DNA from: JAJNBA01 sp963842295
GTDB taxonomy: Bacteria > Actinomycetota > UBA4738 > HRBIN12
Assembly: GCA_963842295.1 (NCBI GenBank)
Contig: CAWJFY010000009.1
Location: 310,001-374,000 of the forward strand
Length of the DNA stretch: 64,000 nucleotides
Reading direction: 5' to 3'
Part shown: positions 51,450 to 60,029 of the stretch, piece after piece
How positions within the stretch are numbered: position 1 is the stretch's first letter
Layout: each line of letters begins with the position of its first letter
Translations under genes and position numbers: made by a program
Notes under the pieces: generated by a model
The model's input: the letters and a program-made list of their open reading frames with translations, nothing else
Told to the model about the DNA's origin: nothing
Database searches by the model: none

Positions 51450-51862
51450 ATGCCGAGCCGAAGGATCACGCGCCTTCTCGCCCTCGCCGCCCTCGCCGCG
51501 ATCGGGGCCGGCTGCACGAGCACCGGTGGCGAGGGCGACGTCGAGGTGTCGCTCCGTGACGACGCCGTCACGCTGTCGCCGGCGACGGCCGATGCCGGCT
51601 CGGTGACGTTCGCGGCGACGAACGACGGCTCGGTCACGCACGAGATCGAGGTCTTCAGCGGTGACGTCGATCCCGCGACGCTCCCGATCGAGAACAACGT
51701 CGCCTCGACCGACGGCTTGGAGCTGATCGACGAGATCGAGGACATCACGCCGGGGTCGAGCGCCGATCTCACGATCGATCTGGACGCAGGGACCTACGTC
51801 GTCATGTGCAACCTGCCCGGGCACTTCGCCAGGGGATGTACGCGAGCCTCGAGGTGGGCTGA
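51450..51862 (+). CDS. Iron-transport-linked cupredoxin lipoprotein, apparent frameshift at the 3' end
   Basis: Restored length about 137 residues. A lipoprotein signal ends in IGAGCTST. The cupredoxin body has the His of GSVTHEIEVF and the Cys and His of VVMCNLPGHF. The existing frame then leaves the domain (ARGCTRASRW). One base further on the sequence reads QGMYASLEVG and stops at 51862, restoring the Met ligand and normal end. A base is probably missing near 51826-51831. It is 30 bases after FTR1 and presumably handles iron or electrons at the outer membrane face. Confidence 0.78.
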
Positions 51863-52111
51863 CCTGCGACGAGGAAGCCCTCTCCACAGCGACCGGCGCG
51901 GGGACGTCGCCAGGCGCGTTTCATCCTGAGCGGATGATGCCTACTGTGCTTCGGGTGGGTTGAGTCGATCCCACCCCATCGATCCGGTACGAGCTCCGTT
52001 CCGGGCCGCTGCCGAGAGGATCGTCACGCTCCACCCGCGGCCGGGTCGTCCCACCCGGCGAGGTTGTCACCACGTAGGCCGACGACAGGAGGCGCACATG
52101 GGGACCACGAC

Positions 52112-52591
52112 GTGAAAGGCCAAGCAGGGATACCGTGGCCGATCCGGGGCATCCTCGCCGGAGCGGCGGGAACGGCGGCGATGACCCTCGCCTACAAGGT
52201 GGAGCATGCCGCCCGCCCCGACGTCCGGGGCTCGCTGGACTACGACGACAGTTTGGTCCCCGGACAGATCGTCGCCTCCGTGCTCCATCTGCCCTCCGTC
52301 ACGGAGCGTGGTGAGGGAGAGCTCGGCACGGCGCTTCGCTGGGGGTACGGCTCCGCCTTCGGCATGATGCATGGGTTGCTCCGTCGCCGTCTCGGGGAGC
52401 CGAGGGCGAGCCTCGTCTTCGGCGGCATGCTGATGACCGCCACCTTCTCCCTGTTCCCCCTCCTCGGGCGGACGCCGCCGCCGTGGAAGTGGGCGCCGGA
52501 CGTTCTTGCGACCAGCCTGGGCACCCATGTCATGTACGTAGCCGGGGTGGCGTTGGCGGGTGCAGTGCTGGCTACGGACGAAGAGTCATAA
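52112..52591 (+). CDS. Small membrane protein, unknown function, 5' end uncertain
   Basis: 159 residues from GTG 52112, with three or four hydrophobic segments (IRGILAGAAGTAAMTLAYKV; GGMLMTATFSLFPLL; GTHVMYVAGVALAGAVL). A better ribosome site, GGAGG, serves ATG 52098, which reads only MGTTT before a stop. One added base would join it in frame to this gene, so a fifth small indel is possible. The 249 bases upstream, back to the cupredoxin stop, show no other gene. Confidence 0.6.
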   Translation: MKGQAGIPWPIRGILAGAAGTAAMTLAYKVEHAARPDVRGSLDYDDSLVPGQIVASVLHLPSVTERGEGELGTALRWGYGSAFGMMHGLLRRRLGEPRASLVFGGMLMTATFSLFPLLGRTPPPWKWAPDVLATSLGTHVMYVAGVALAGAVLATDEES

Positions 52592-52612
52592 CGCCGAAGC
52601 CCCCGAGCTCTG

Positions 52613-52648
52613 CGGAGACGGGAGGATTCGAACCTCCGAGGGGCTATG
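52613..52648 (-). pseudogene. tRNA-Ser 3' remnant (possible attachment site scar)
   Basis: On the reverse strand the sequence reads the end of a long variable arm (CATAGCCCC), a full T arm (GGAGG-TTCGAAT-CCTCC) and an acceptor strand CGTCTCCG. No matching 5' acceptor, D arm or 7-base Ser anticodon arm follows. Integrases often use tRNA 3' ends and leave such copies. The CCA end is not encoded. Confidence 0.55.
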
Positions 52649-52990
52649 GCGCGTCGGCAGCCGACCAGCGTGCCCGAGACGCGCACCGCCGTCTGAGCCC
52701 TGGGGACCGCCTGTAGAGTCATCCGCCGGCCCGGAACGGCGGGTAGGCTCGGCCGCCATGTCGAGCGAAGGGCTCCGCCGGGTCCTCGGAGGACCGGACG
52801 CGGAAGCGCGCGACGAGCGGCGGGTATTGGCACACCCTCACGGGCCACATGCATTTCTCACTGACCGGCAGACAAGATCACCGCGCCTGAGGCAGATCGC
52901 ATGCCGACCGTGGCCACCTGCACGTGCCGTCGGGTGCGTCTAGCATGAACCCCTTCCGGTCATCCCTCTGATCTGGCCCGAGAGGAGCGT
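52649..52990. other. Gene-poor gap between the tRNA remnant and the MFS gene
   Basis: 342 bases (399 counting the remnant). It holds one short frame (52758-52943, listed separately) and TAGCAT at 52941-52946, a likely -10 for the MFS transporter. No transposase, integrase or clear inverted repeat is seen. The sequence is less ordered in codon use than its surroundings and looks like decayed DNA. Confidence 0.5.
52758..52943 (+). CDS. Short hypothetical ORF, possibly a gene remnant
   Basis: 61 codons. The first 25 (MSSEGLRRVLGGPDAEARDE) look protein-like; the remainder does not. A TAGGCT box ends 8 nt before the ATG, so a promoter and the start of a real gene may survive here with the body lost. 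I do not recognise it. Confidence 0.25.
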   Translation: MSSEGLRRVLGGPDAEARDERRVLAHPHGPHAFLTDRQTRSPRLRQIACRPWPPARAVGCV

Positions 52991-54388
52991 ATGACGGACG
53001 AGGTCGCCGACGGATCCGTAGCCAAGGGGGTGCTGCTGCCGCTCGCGCTCGCCCAGTTCGTGTGCAGCTTCGCGGGCTCGAACATGAACGTCGCGATCAA
53101 CAGCATCGCGCAGGACCTCGGGACCGACGTCCGGGGAGTCCAGACGGCCATCACGATGTTCCTGTTGGTCATGGCAGCCTTGATGATCCCGGGGAGCAAG
53201 CTGACTGACCGGCTCGGCCGCAAGCGATGCCTGGTCGCCGGACTGATCGTGTTCGGCACGGGCGCCGTCGTGGGTGCGCTCGCGCCGGGCCTCGGCGTAT
53301 TGATCCTTGGGTACTCGGCCCTGGAAGGGATCGGCTCGGCGCTGTTGATCCCGCCCGTCTACATCCTCACGACGATGCTCTTCACGGACCTCACGTCGCG
53401 AGCCAAAGCTTTCGGCCTGATCAGCGCGATGGCCGGCGTCGGCGCCGCGGCGGGCCCACTGATCGGAGGGTTCATCACCACGACGGTCAGCTGGCGCGCG
53501 TCGTTCCTGCTGCAGGCGGCGATCGTTCTCGGGATCGTGATCCTCAGCCGACGGATCGTGGATCCGGTGCCGCCCGACCCGACCCGGCCTTTCGATACGC
53601 TCGGCGCGGTCCTGTCGGCCGTGGGGATGTTGTTCATCGTGATCGGGATCCTGCAGGCCGACGTCAACCTGCTGCTGATGGTCGGGCTGATCGCAGTGGG
53701 GGCGGGGTTCGTCGCGTGGTTCTTCGCGCACATCCGCTCGATGGAGCGTGGGGGCAAGGAACCGCTCCTCTCGACGGCCCTGTTCCGCGTCCACACGTCG
53801 AACCTCGCCCTGGTAACCCAGAACATCCAATGGCTGATGCTGATGGGAATCTCGTTCGTGGTGTCGGTGTACCTCCAGGTCGTGCGGGGCTTCACGGCGA
53901 TCGAGACCGGGCTGACGTTCACGGCCGCAACGGCCGGCGTGTTGCTCGCGTCGCTCGGCGCCGAGCGATTCGCCAGCAGGCGGGCGCAGCGGACGCTCAT
54001 CATCGCGGGGTTCGTCACGACGGTGGCGGGGATCGGTTTGATGTTCTTGGTGGGCGAGCTTTGGAACAGCGTGCTTGCGCTCGTGCCCGGGCTGTTCTTC
54101 ATCGGCGTGGGCGTCGGCGTGATGCTGACACCGTCGGTGAATGTCGTGCAATCGGCATTCCCCGAGGAGCTCCAAGGCGAAATCTCCGGCCTGTCTCGGA
54201 GCGTCTCCAACCTAGGATCGTCGCTAGGTACGGCGATCGCGGGCACGATCTTGGTGTCCGACCTGGCGTCGGGCAACCGCTCCTACGGACTCGCGCTGGT
54301 GGTACTCGCCGCTGCCGGACTCCTCGGCCTCGGCGCGGCTTGGCGGCTCCCGCATGACCGCGCACCGGTCGGGCCAGCGCCGAGCTGA
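52991..54388 (+). CDS. MFS multidrug/solute exporter, DHA2 (14-helix) family
   Basis: 465 residues with 14 membrane helices. Motif A is LTDRLGRKRCLVAG between helices 2 and 3; GVGAAAGPLIGGFITTTVSW is the antiporter motif C region. The EmrB/QacA group exports drugs or metabolites by proton exchange. GAGAGGAG stands before ATG 52991. It is flanked by gaps and has no associated regulator in this window. Confidence 0.87.
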   Translation: MTDEVADGSVAKGVLLPLALAQFVCSFAGSNMNVAINSIAQDLGTDVRGVQTAITMFLLVMAALMIPGSKLTDRLGRKRCLVAGLIVFGTGAVVGALAPGLGVLILGYSALEGIGSALLIPPVYILTTMLFTDLTSRAKAFGLISAMAGVGAAAGPLIGGFITTTVSWRASFLLQAAIVLGIVILSRRIVDPVPPDPTRPFDTLGAVLSAVGMLFIVIGILQADVNLLLMVGLIAVGAGFVAWFFAHIRSMERGGKEPLLSTALFRVHTSNLALVTQNIQWLMLMGISFVVSVYLQVVRGFTAIETGLTFTAATAGVLLASLGAERFASRRAQRTLIIAGFVTTVAGIGLMFLVGELWNSVLALVPGLFFIGVGVGVMLTPSVNVVQSAFPEELQGEISGLSRSVSNLGSSLGTAIAGTILVSDLASGNRSYGLALVVLAAAGLLGLGAAWRLPHDRAPVGPAPS

Positions 54389-54564
54389 GCTCCGGTTGAC
54401 GCACCCTCGCGACCTTGGCACGATCCGCCGCTGCAGATCCCTCGGATCACCCCGCTCCTCCTCACCCTAGGAGCAGACTCAGCGTCTAACTTGGGCCATT
54501 CTCGCTGCGCTTGTTTAAGGTCGATGTCGAAAGTCGCACAGCGCGGGCCCCAGTTGATCCGTAG

Positions 54565-55515
54565 TTAGAGGCTCCGCTTCAGCATCCCCATGAGCGACAC
54601 GAGCGGACCGGTGTCCTGCATCACGTAGAAGTGCGCCGAGGGCACACCCTGCTCGAAAAGCTGGAGCGTTTGCTCGTATGCCCAACGGATCCCCACGTCG
54701 GCGATCTCATCGTCACCCGCAGAGGCCACCTCGGCCACGAGCGCCTCGGGTACCGCGACGTTGAAAGTCCGCGGGATGCTCGTGACGTGCGTTCGGCGGG
54801 TGAGGATCTTGAGCCCCGGGATGATCGGGATCGTGACGCCCTGATCTTGGCACGATTTCACGAACCGGAAGAAGACCTCGTTGTCGTAGAAGAGCTGCGT
54901 CACGGCGTACTCGGCGCCGGCGCGCTGCTTCTCCAAGAGCACGCCGATGTCCCGCTCGAGGTTCGGCGCCTCCTCGTGCTTTTCGGGGTATGCCGCGACG
55001 CCGATGCAGAAGTCGGTCGGCGTGGATTCGGCAAGCTCCTCCAGATACTCGCCGCGGTTCATCGCGGCCACCTGCCCGACGAGCTCGAGGGCGCCCACGT
55101 TCGCACTGCGGCCCTCCGGCGGCGCCCGGCGCTCGCCGTCGCCCCTGATCGCGAGGACGTTCTCGATCCCGAGATAGTTCAGCTCGATCAGCGAGTCCTC
55201 CGTCTCCTCGCGCGTGAACCCGTTGCACAGGACGTGCGGAACCGGGTCGACGTCGAAGCGGTACTTGATCGCGGCGCAGAGGCCGAACGTGCCCGGCGCC
55301 TTGCGCGTCACACGACGGCGAAACGTGCCGCCGGGCACCTCGTCCCACACCGTCTCGGCCGCATGGCTCGTGATGTCGATGAACGGCGGCTCGTATGGCA
55401 TAAGCGAGGACACGGCCTCGTAGATGCGCTCCACGTTGCCACCCCGCCGCGGAGGGATGATCTCGACGCTCACCAGGGGGTTCGTCGCGTTCGCGAGATG
55501 CTCGATGACCTTCAC
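54565..55515 (-). CDS. metF: Methylenetetrahydrofolate reductase
   Basis: 316 residues, TIM-barrel MetF without the eukaryotic regulatory tail. Seen are VSVEIIPPRRGGNVERIYEA (catalytic Glu), IDITSHAAET, LGIENVLAIRGDGERR (FAD/folate contact) and AVTQLFYDNEVFFRFV. It reduces 5,10-methylene-THF to 5-methyl-THF for methionine synthesis. GTG 55515 with a leaderless TAGGCT box. hutU ends 37 bases upstream on the same strand. Confidence 0.9.
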   Translation of the reverse strand: MKVIEHLANATNPLVSVEIIPPRRGGNVERIYEAVSSLMPYEPPFIDITSHAAETVWDEVPGGTFRRRVTRKAPGTFGLCAAIKYRFDVDPVPHVLCNGFTREETEDSLIELNYLGIENVLAIRGDGERRAPPEGRSANVGALELVGQVAAMNRGEYLEELAESTPTDFCIGVAAYPEKHEEAPNLERDIGVLLEKQRAGAEYAVTQLFYDNEVFFRFVKSCQDQGVTIPIIPGLKILTRRTHVTSIPRTFNVAVPEALVAEVASAGDDEIADVGIRWAYEQTLQLFEQGVPSAHFYVMQDTGPLVSLMGMLKRSL

Positions 55516-55521
55516 GGGTCG

Positions 55522-55527
55522 AGCCTA
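55522..55527 (-). promoter_or_regulatory. -10 box of a leaderless promoter for metF
   Basis: Reverse-strand TAGGCT ends 6 nt before GTG 55515, in the 37-base gap after hutU, so metF need not depend on read-through from hutU. Confidence 0.5.
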
Positions 55528-55552
55528 CCGCCGGGAGGTTGTCCGACGAGTA

Positions 55553-57214
55553 TCACTCCCGCCAGGGCAACCGGATCCCGCGAGCAGCCGCCACCTCGAG
55601 CGCCCGCTCGTACCCGGCGTCTGCGTGTCTGATCACGCCGGTCCCGGGGTCGGTCGTGAGAACACGCTCGAGCCGCTCCGCCGCGTTCTCCGAGCCGTCC
55701 GCCACCACGACCATCCCCGCGTGGATCGAGTAGCCGATCCCCACCCCGCCACCGTGGTGCACGCTCACCCAGTGAGCGCCGGCCGCCGTGTTGATCAGCG
55801 CGTTCAGGATCGGCCAGTCGGCGATCGCGTCCGAGCCGTCCTTCATGCCCTCGGTCTCTCGGTAGGGCGAGGCAACGGACCCACTGTCGAGGTGGTCACG
55901 TCCGATCACGATCGGCGCCGACAGCTCGCCGCTCGCCACCATCTCGTTGAATCGCAGGCCCGCCCTCGCGCGCTGTCCGTAGCCGAGCCAGCAGATCCGA
56001 GCCGGCAGTCCCTGATACGCGACGCGCTCCTCGGCCAACTCCAGCCACCGAAGCAGCCGCTCGTCCTCGGGGAACAGCTCGGCGACCGCCCGGTCCGTCT
56101 TCACGATGTCCTCCGGATCGCCGGAGAGCGCCGCCCACCGGAACGGGCCCTTCCCCTCGCAGAACATCGGGCGGACGAACGCCGGCACGAACCCGGGGTA
56201 GGCGTAGGCGCGGTCGAAGCCGCCCGCCTCGGCGCCGGCCCGTAGGTTGTTCCCGTAGTCGAAGACCACCGAGCCGGCATCGAGGAACCCGACCATGGCT
56301 TCCACGTGCCGAGCCATCGAGCCGTGCGCCTTCCGCTGATAGTCCTCCGGGTCGCGCTCCCGCAGCGCCGCAGCCTCCTCGAGGGTCAGCCCGGCGGGCA
56401 CGTATCCACCGAGCGGATCGTGGGCGCTCGTCTGGTCGGTCACGACCTCGGGCCGGAAGCCCCCCGCGAGGAGCTCCGGCTCCACGTCGGCGCAGTTCCC
56501 CAGCAACCCGATCGAGAGAGGCTCGCGAGCGTCCCTCGCTTCCTCGGCCCACCCGAGCGCCTCGTCGACGGAAGACGTCTCGCGATCGACGTACCTGGTC
56601 TTGATGCGGCGCTCGATGCTCACCGGGTCGACCTCGATGCAGATCGCGACGCCACCGTTCATCGTCACGGCGAGCGGCTGAGCCCCTCCCATCCCCCCGA
56701 GCCCACCCGTGAGCGTGACCGTGCCGGCGAGCGTGCCGCCGAAACGCTGCGTCGCGCACTCGGCCAGGGTCTCGTAGGTCCCCTGCAGGATCCCCTGGGT
56801 CCCGATGTAGATCCACGATCCCGCCGTCATCTGCCCGTACATCGTGAGCCCCGCCTGCTCGAGCTCCCGGAATGTGTCCCAGTCCGCCCACTTCGGCACG
56901 AGCATCGCGTTCGAGATCAAGACGCGTGGAGCCATCTCGTGGGTGCGGAACACGCCCACCGGCTTGCCCGACTGAACGAGGAGCGTCTCGTCGTCGCCGA
57001 GATCGCGCAGCGACCGGACGATGGCGTCGAACGCCTCCCAGGACCGAGCGGCGCGACCGGTTCCGCCGTAGACGACGAGGTCCTCGGGACGCTCGGCAAC
57101 TTCGGGATCGAGATTGTTCATCAGCATCCGCATCGCGGCCTCCTGCGGCCACGAACGGCAGCTGAGCTCGGATCCCCTCGGCGCGCGCACCTCAGGAGCG
57201 TCCATCTGCGTCAT
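55553..57214 (-). CDS. hutU: Urocanate hydratase
   Basis: 553 residues, normal length. NAD is bound through LTGGLGGMGGAQPLA, and the catalytic Cys lies in PARICWLGYGQRAR. The N-terminal MLMNNLDPEVAERPEDLVVY and WIYIGTQGILQGTYET are characteristic. It hydrates urocanate to imidazolonepropionate, the step between HutH and HutI, which are encoded near 33 kb. metF follows closely. Confidence 0.93.
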   Translation of the reverse strand: MTQMDAPEVRAPRGSELSCRSWPQEAAMRMLMNNLDPEVAERPEDLVVYGGTGRAARSWEAFDAIVRSLRDLGDDETLLVQSGKPVGVFRTHEMAPRVLISNAMLVPKWADWDTFRELEQAGLTMYGQMTAGSWIYIGTQGILQGTYETLAECATQRFGGTLAGTVTLTGGLGGMGGAQPLAVTMNGGVAICIEVDPVSIERRIKTRYVDRETSSVDEALGWAEEARDAREPLSIGLLGNCADVEPELLAGGFRPEVVTDQTSAHDPLGGYVPAGLTLEEAAALRERDPEDYQRKAHGSMARHVEAMVGFLDAGSVVFDYGNNLRAGAEAGGFDRAYAYPGFVPAFVRPMFCEGKGPFRWAALSGDPEDIVKTDRAVAELFPEDERLLRWLELAEERVAYQGLPARICWLGYGQRARAGLRFNEMVASGELSAPIVIGRDHLDSGSVASPYRETEGMKDGSDAIADWPILNALINTAAGAHWVSVHHGGGVGIGYSIHAGMVVVADGSENAAERLERVLTTDPGTGVIRHADAGYERALEVAAARGIRLPWRE

Positions 57215-57302
57215 CTTGGGCGATACCCCCGGTCGGGAAACCCACCATCTGGGCTACGGCAAGGATGCTACCCGGATGCTTGAGAAGCCCGGGGCGGGCC
57301 TG

Positions 57303-57308
57303 TACCGT
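57303..57308 (+). promoter_or_regulatory. -10 box of a leaderless promoter for the REC-EAL gene
   Basis: TACCGT ends 7 nt before ATG 57316. Confidence 0.4.
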
Positions 57309-57315
57309 CCGCGCG

Positions 57316-58509
57316 ATGGCCTCCGACGGAACCCTCATCGACCTCGAGGCTTCCGCGGACCCCATCCGGGTGCTCCTCGCGGACGACGAACCGGGTCTTC
57401 GCACCGCCCTCACAGAGCTCTTCAGCCACGAGGATCGGGTCGAGCTGATCGGGACGGCCGCGGACGCCGAGGAGGCCATCCGGCTCGCGGAGTCGGACCT
57501 GCCCGACGTCGCGCTCATCGACGTCCGCATGCCGGAAGGCGGCGGCCCTCACGCAACGCGCGGTATCTCGCGCGTCTCCCCCGGGACCAGGGTGATCGCC
57601 CTCTCCGCCTACGAGGACCGGACGAACGTCCTGGACATGCTCCGGGCCGGGGCCGTCGGGTACATGGTCAAGGGGACCGCGGCCGACGAGCTCGTCCACG
57701 GCATCGAGGAGGTGGCCCAGGGCGGCACCAGCCTCTCGGCCGAGGTGCTGAGCGGAGTCGTTGCCGAGCTCGCCACCCAGCTCCGCCGCGCGGAGATCGA
57801 ACAGGAAGCAGACCAAGCCCTCCGAGGCGACATCGAGCGGTTCGTGTCCGGTCACGGCGTGTGGATGGTGTTCCATCCGATCGTGGACCTCGAGACACGC
57901 GAAGAGATCGGGGTCGAGGCGCTCGCTCGGTTCGGCTCCATCCCCATGAAGCCGCCGGATCGATGGTTCGCCGAAGCGACGGCACTGGAGCTCGGACTTC
58001 AGCTTCAGCTCCGCACGCTGAAGGAGGCGCTCGAGGCCCTGCCCAAGATCCCGGACGGCGCCTTCCTCTCGGTCAACTGCTCGCACCACGCCGCCGCGTC
58101 CCCCGAGTTCGTCGAACGATTGGAGGGCGTCGAGGACCGCATCGTCCTTGAGATCACGGAACACGAGGCGATCGAGGACTACGGCGCGCTCGCGAAGGCC
58201 CTCGCGCCTCTCCGCGAGCGCGGTTTGCGCGTCGCCGTGGACGACGTCGGCGCAGGCTATGCGAGCCTCCGTCACGCGCTGCAGCTCGCGCCCGACATGG
58301 CGAAGATGGACATCTCGCTCACCAGAGGCATCGACGCCGATGCCGGGCGTCGGGCGCTCGCGACCGCGCTCATCTCCTTCGCCAGCGAAACGAACATGAC
58401 GATCGTGGCCGAGGGCATCGAGACGGCCGCCGAGCTCGCCGCCTTGCGCGAGCTTGGCGTCCGGTACGGCCAGGGCTTCTACCTGGCCGTACCGGCCCCG
58501 CTCACCTAG
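57316..58509 (+). CDS. Response regulator with EAL cyclic-di-GMP phosphodiesterase domain
   Basis: 397 residues. The receiver domain (about 15-135) has the acidic pair ADDEPG, phospho-acceptor Asp in ALIDVRMPEGGG and Lys in YMVKGTA. The EAL domain (about 165-397) keeps VEALARF, VNCSHH (Asn), LEITEHE, VDDVGAGYAS, KMDISL, AEGIET and GQGFYLAVP, so catalytic residues look intact. It should hydrolyse cyclic-di-GMP when phosphorylated. No histidine kinase is adjacent. A GGDEF-type protein is encoded nearby on the other strand. Confidence 0.88.
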   Translation: MASDGTLIDLEASADPIRVLLADDEPGLRTALTELFSHEDRVELIGTAADAEEAIRLAESDLPDVALIDVRMPEGGGPHATRGISRVSPGTRVIALSAYEDRTNVLDMLRAGAVGYMVKGTAADELVHGIEEVAQGGTSLSAEVLSGVVAELATQLRRAEIEQEADQALRGDIERFVSGHGVWMVFHPIVDLETREEIGVEALARFGSIPMKPPDRWFAEATALELGLQLQLRTLKEALEALPKIPDGAFLSVNCSHHAAASPEFVERLEGVEDRIVLEITEHEAIEDYGALAKALAPLRERGLRVAVDDVGAGYASLRHALQLAPDMAKMDISLTRGIDADAGRRALATALISFASETNMTIVAEGIETAAELAALRELGVRYGQGFYLAVPAPLT

Positions 58510-58546
58510 GCGGTCGCCGGCGACCGCACCGGGAGTGCCCGCACGA

Positions 58547-58999
58547 TCACTCGCCCCTCGACCGCAGACCGACGAGGCTTCGGAGGACCCGGAGATCGCG
58601 CCGGAAGATGCGTCGCATCAGGGGGGACATCATCCGGAGCCCCAGCCGGCCGATCGGACCGATCTTCGAGGGCGGGAACAGGGTCTCTCGCCAGCGCATC
58701 CGGGTTCCTTCGGACACGGGCTGGAGCTGGATCTCGCCCGTGCCTTTCACCCACCCCAGGTGATCGATCACTAGGATCCGAGGCGGCTCCCACATGCTGA
58801 CGCGCACTGTGTCCCGTGTCCGGATCCCCGCGATGCGGACGGTCGCTCGTGATTCGACGCCGACGCCCTCTCGCTGCTCTCCGATCAGCTCGAAATGAGA
58901 AGCCTCGAGCATCCAGTCGTCCTGATGCTCCCAATCCGTGATCAGCGACCACACCACCTCGGGTGGTCCCGGCATCGTGTCGGAGACCTCGATCACCAC
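58547..58999 (-). CDS. SRPBCC-family protein
   Basis: 150 residues of the polyketide cyclase/START-like fold: VSDTMPGPPEVVWSLITDWE, then HQDDWMLEASHFELIG and the C-terminal helix IGPIGRLGLRMMSPLMRR, which is unusually basic and may contact membrane or nucleic acid. GTG 58999. It follows the REC-GGDEF gene by 43 bases on the same strand and may be co-transcribed. Ligand unknown. Confidence 0.75.
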   Translation of the reverse strand: MVIEVSDTMPGPPEVVWSLITDWEHQDDWMLEASHFELIGEQREGVGVESRATVRIAGIRTRDTVRVSMWEPPRILVIDHLGWVKGTGEIQLQPVSEGTRMRWRETLFPPSKIGPIGRLGLRMMSPLMRRIFRRDLRVLRSLVGLRSRGE

Positions 59000-59042
59000 C
59001 GGCCGTCGGCGCCGCGGGAGTGGAGTCTCGACGCTCAGCGGA

Positions 59043-60029
59043 TCAGCTCGAGCGGCGATCGATCGACCACGAAGAGGCGCCGGTCTCCTTCGTGAATTGC
59101 TTCATCTCCATCGCCACGGTCACCGCCTCCGCGTAGTGACGGAACGCCCGCTTCTCCGTGGACGCGATACCGATCGACAGGGTCAGCAGAGGGTACCGCT
59201 GGAGGTCGCCGCGCCGGTTCGTCACCTCGACGTATCCGTTGGTCCTGTCGTCGACGTCGTAAAGCGCCGGCACCATCTCGTCGAAGGCCTGGACGATCTG
59301 CTGGGCGGTAGCCGTCGCGTGCTCGGGCGGCACCACGACCACGAAGTCGTCCCCGCCGGCATGTCCGACGAACGTGTCCGCGCCGACGATCTGCGCGGAG
59401 GCCTCGCCGATCACCCGCCCCGTCTCCCTGATCGCCTCGTCGCCACGGAGGAAACCGTACCGGTCGTTGTAGGCCTTGAATCGATCGAGGTCGACGTACA
59501 GGATCGCGAACGGGTCGCCCGCTGAGACGCGCCCCTCGATCTCGTCCTCGATCGCCACGTTCCCGGCCAGGCCGGTCATCGGCGAGAGGGACCGCTTGTC
59601 GCTCGCGCGGTTCAGCACGCCCCGGATCCGGGCGAGGAGCTCGGGAGTATCGAAAGGCTTCACGATGTAGTCGTCCGCGCCGATCGCGAAGCCCTCCAGC
59701 TTGTCGGCCGAGAGTCCGCGAGCGGTCAGCATGATCACGGAGACTGTCGCGGTCCTCGGATCCTGGCGGAGACGGCGGGTCAGCTCGAAGCCGTCCATGT
59801 TGGGCATCATCACGTCCGCCAGCACCAGCTGCGGCGGGCGTTCCTGCGCGGCCGCCAGCGCCTGCTCCCCATCGCTCGCGACACGCACGTCGTACCCGGC
59901 CGCCTTCAGCTCGATCTCGAGGAGGCGCGCGATGAACGGATCGTCGTCGACGACGAGGAGGCTCTCTCCGCCGCCGGTCGGATCCTCGTCCTGTGGCGTC
60001 TCTTCCTGTGGCGCTTCTTCGTCCGTCAC
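59043..60029 (-). CDS. Response regulator with (degenerate) GGDEF domain
   Basis: 328 residues. The receiver domain (about 22-140) has VDDDPFIARLLE, acceptor Asp in VLADVMMPNMDG and Lys in YIVKPFDTP. The GGDEF domain has the metal Asp of LYVDLDRFKAYND, but the signature is HAGGDDF instead of RxGGDEF, and no RxxD inhibitory site is seen. It may be a weak cyclase or a GTP/c-di-GMP-binding regulator. GTG 60029 has GGGAG about 7 nt upstream; ATG 60071 is the alternative. Confidence 0.82.
   Translation of the reverse strand: MTDEEAPQEETPQDEDPTGGGESLLVVDDDPFIARLLEIELKAAGYDVRVASDGEQALAAAQERPPQLVLADVMMPNMDGFELTRRLRQDPRTATVSVIMLTARGLSADKLEGFAIGADDYIVKPFDTPELLARIRGVLNRASDKRSLSPMTGLAGNVAIEDEIEGRVSAGDPFAILYVDLDRFKAYNDRYGFLRGDEAIRETGRVIGEASAQIVGADTFVGHAGGDDFVVVVPPEHATATAQQIVQAFDEMVPALYDVDDRTNGYVEVTNRRGDLQRYPLLTLSIGIASTEKRAFRHYAEAVTVAMEMKQFTKETGASSWSIDRRSS

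Noticed and set aside
52483..52716. Short forward ORF containing GGFEPPRGY
   Set aside because: This peptide pattern is the known false translation of the antisense T arm of a tRNA-Ser; it reports the remnant, not a gene.
52613..52730. Complete tRNA on the reverse strand
   Set aside because: The 5' acceptor and D arm needed to pair with CGTCTCC are missing. A CGG-anticodon-like loop can be forced, but the rest does not fold as tRNA-Pro or tRNA-Ser.
55516..55552. Riboswitch upstream of metF
   Set aside because: Only 37 bases separate hutU from metF and a leaderless -10 box fills them, so no room for a SAM or cobalamin riboswitch.
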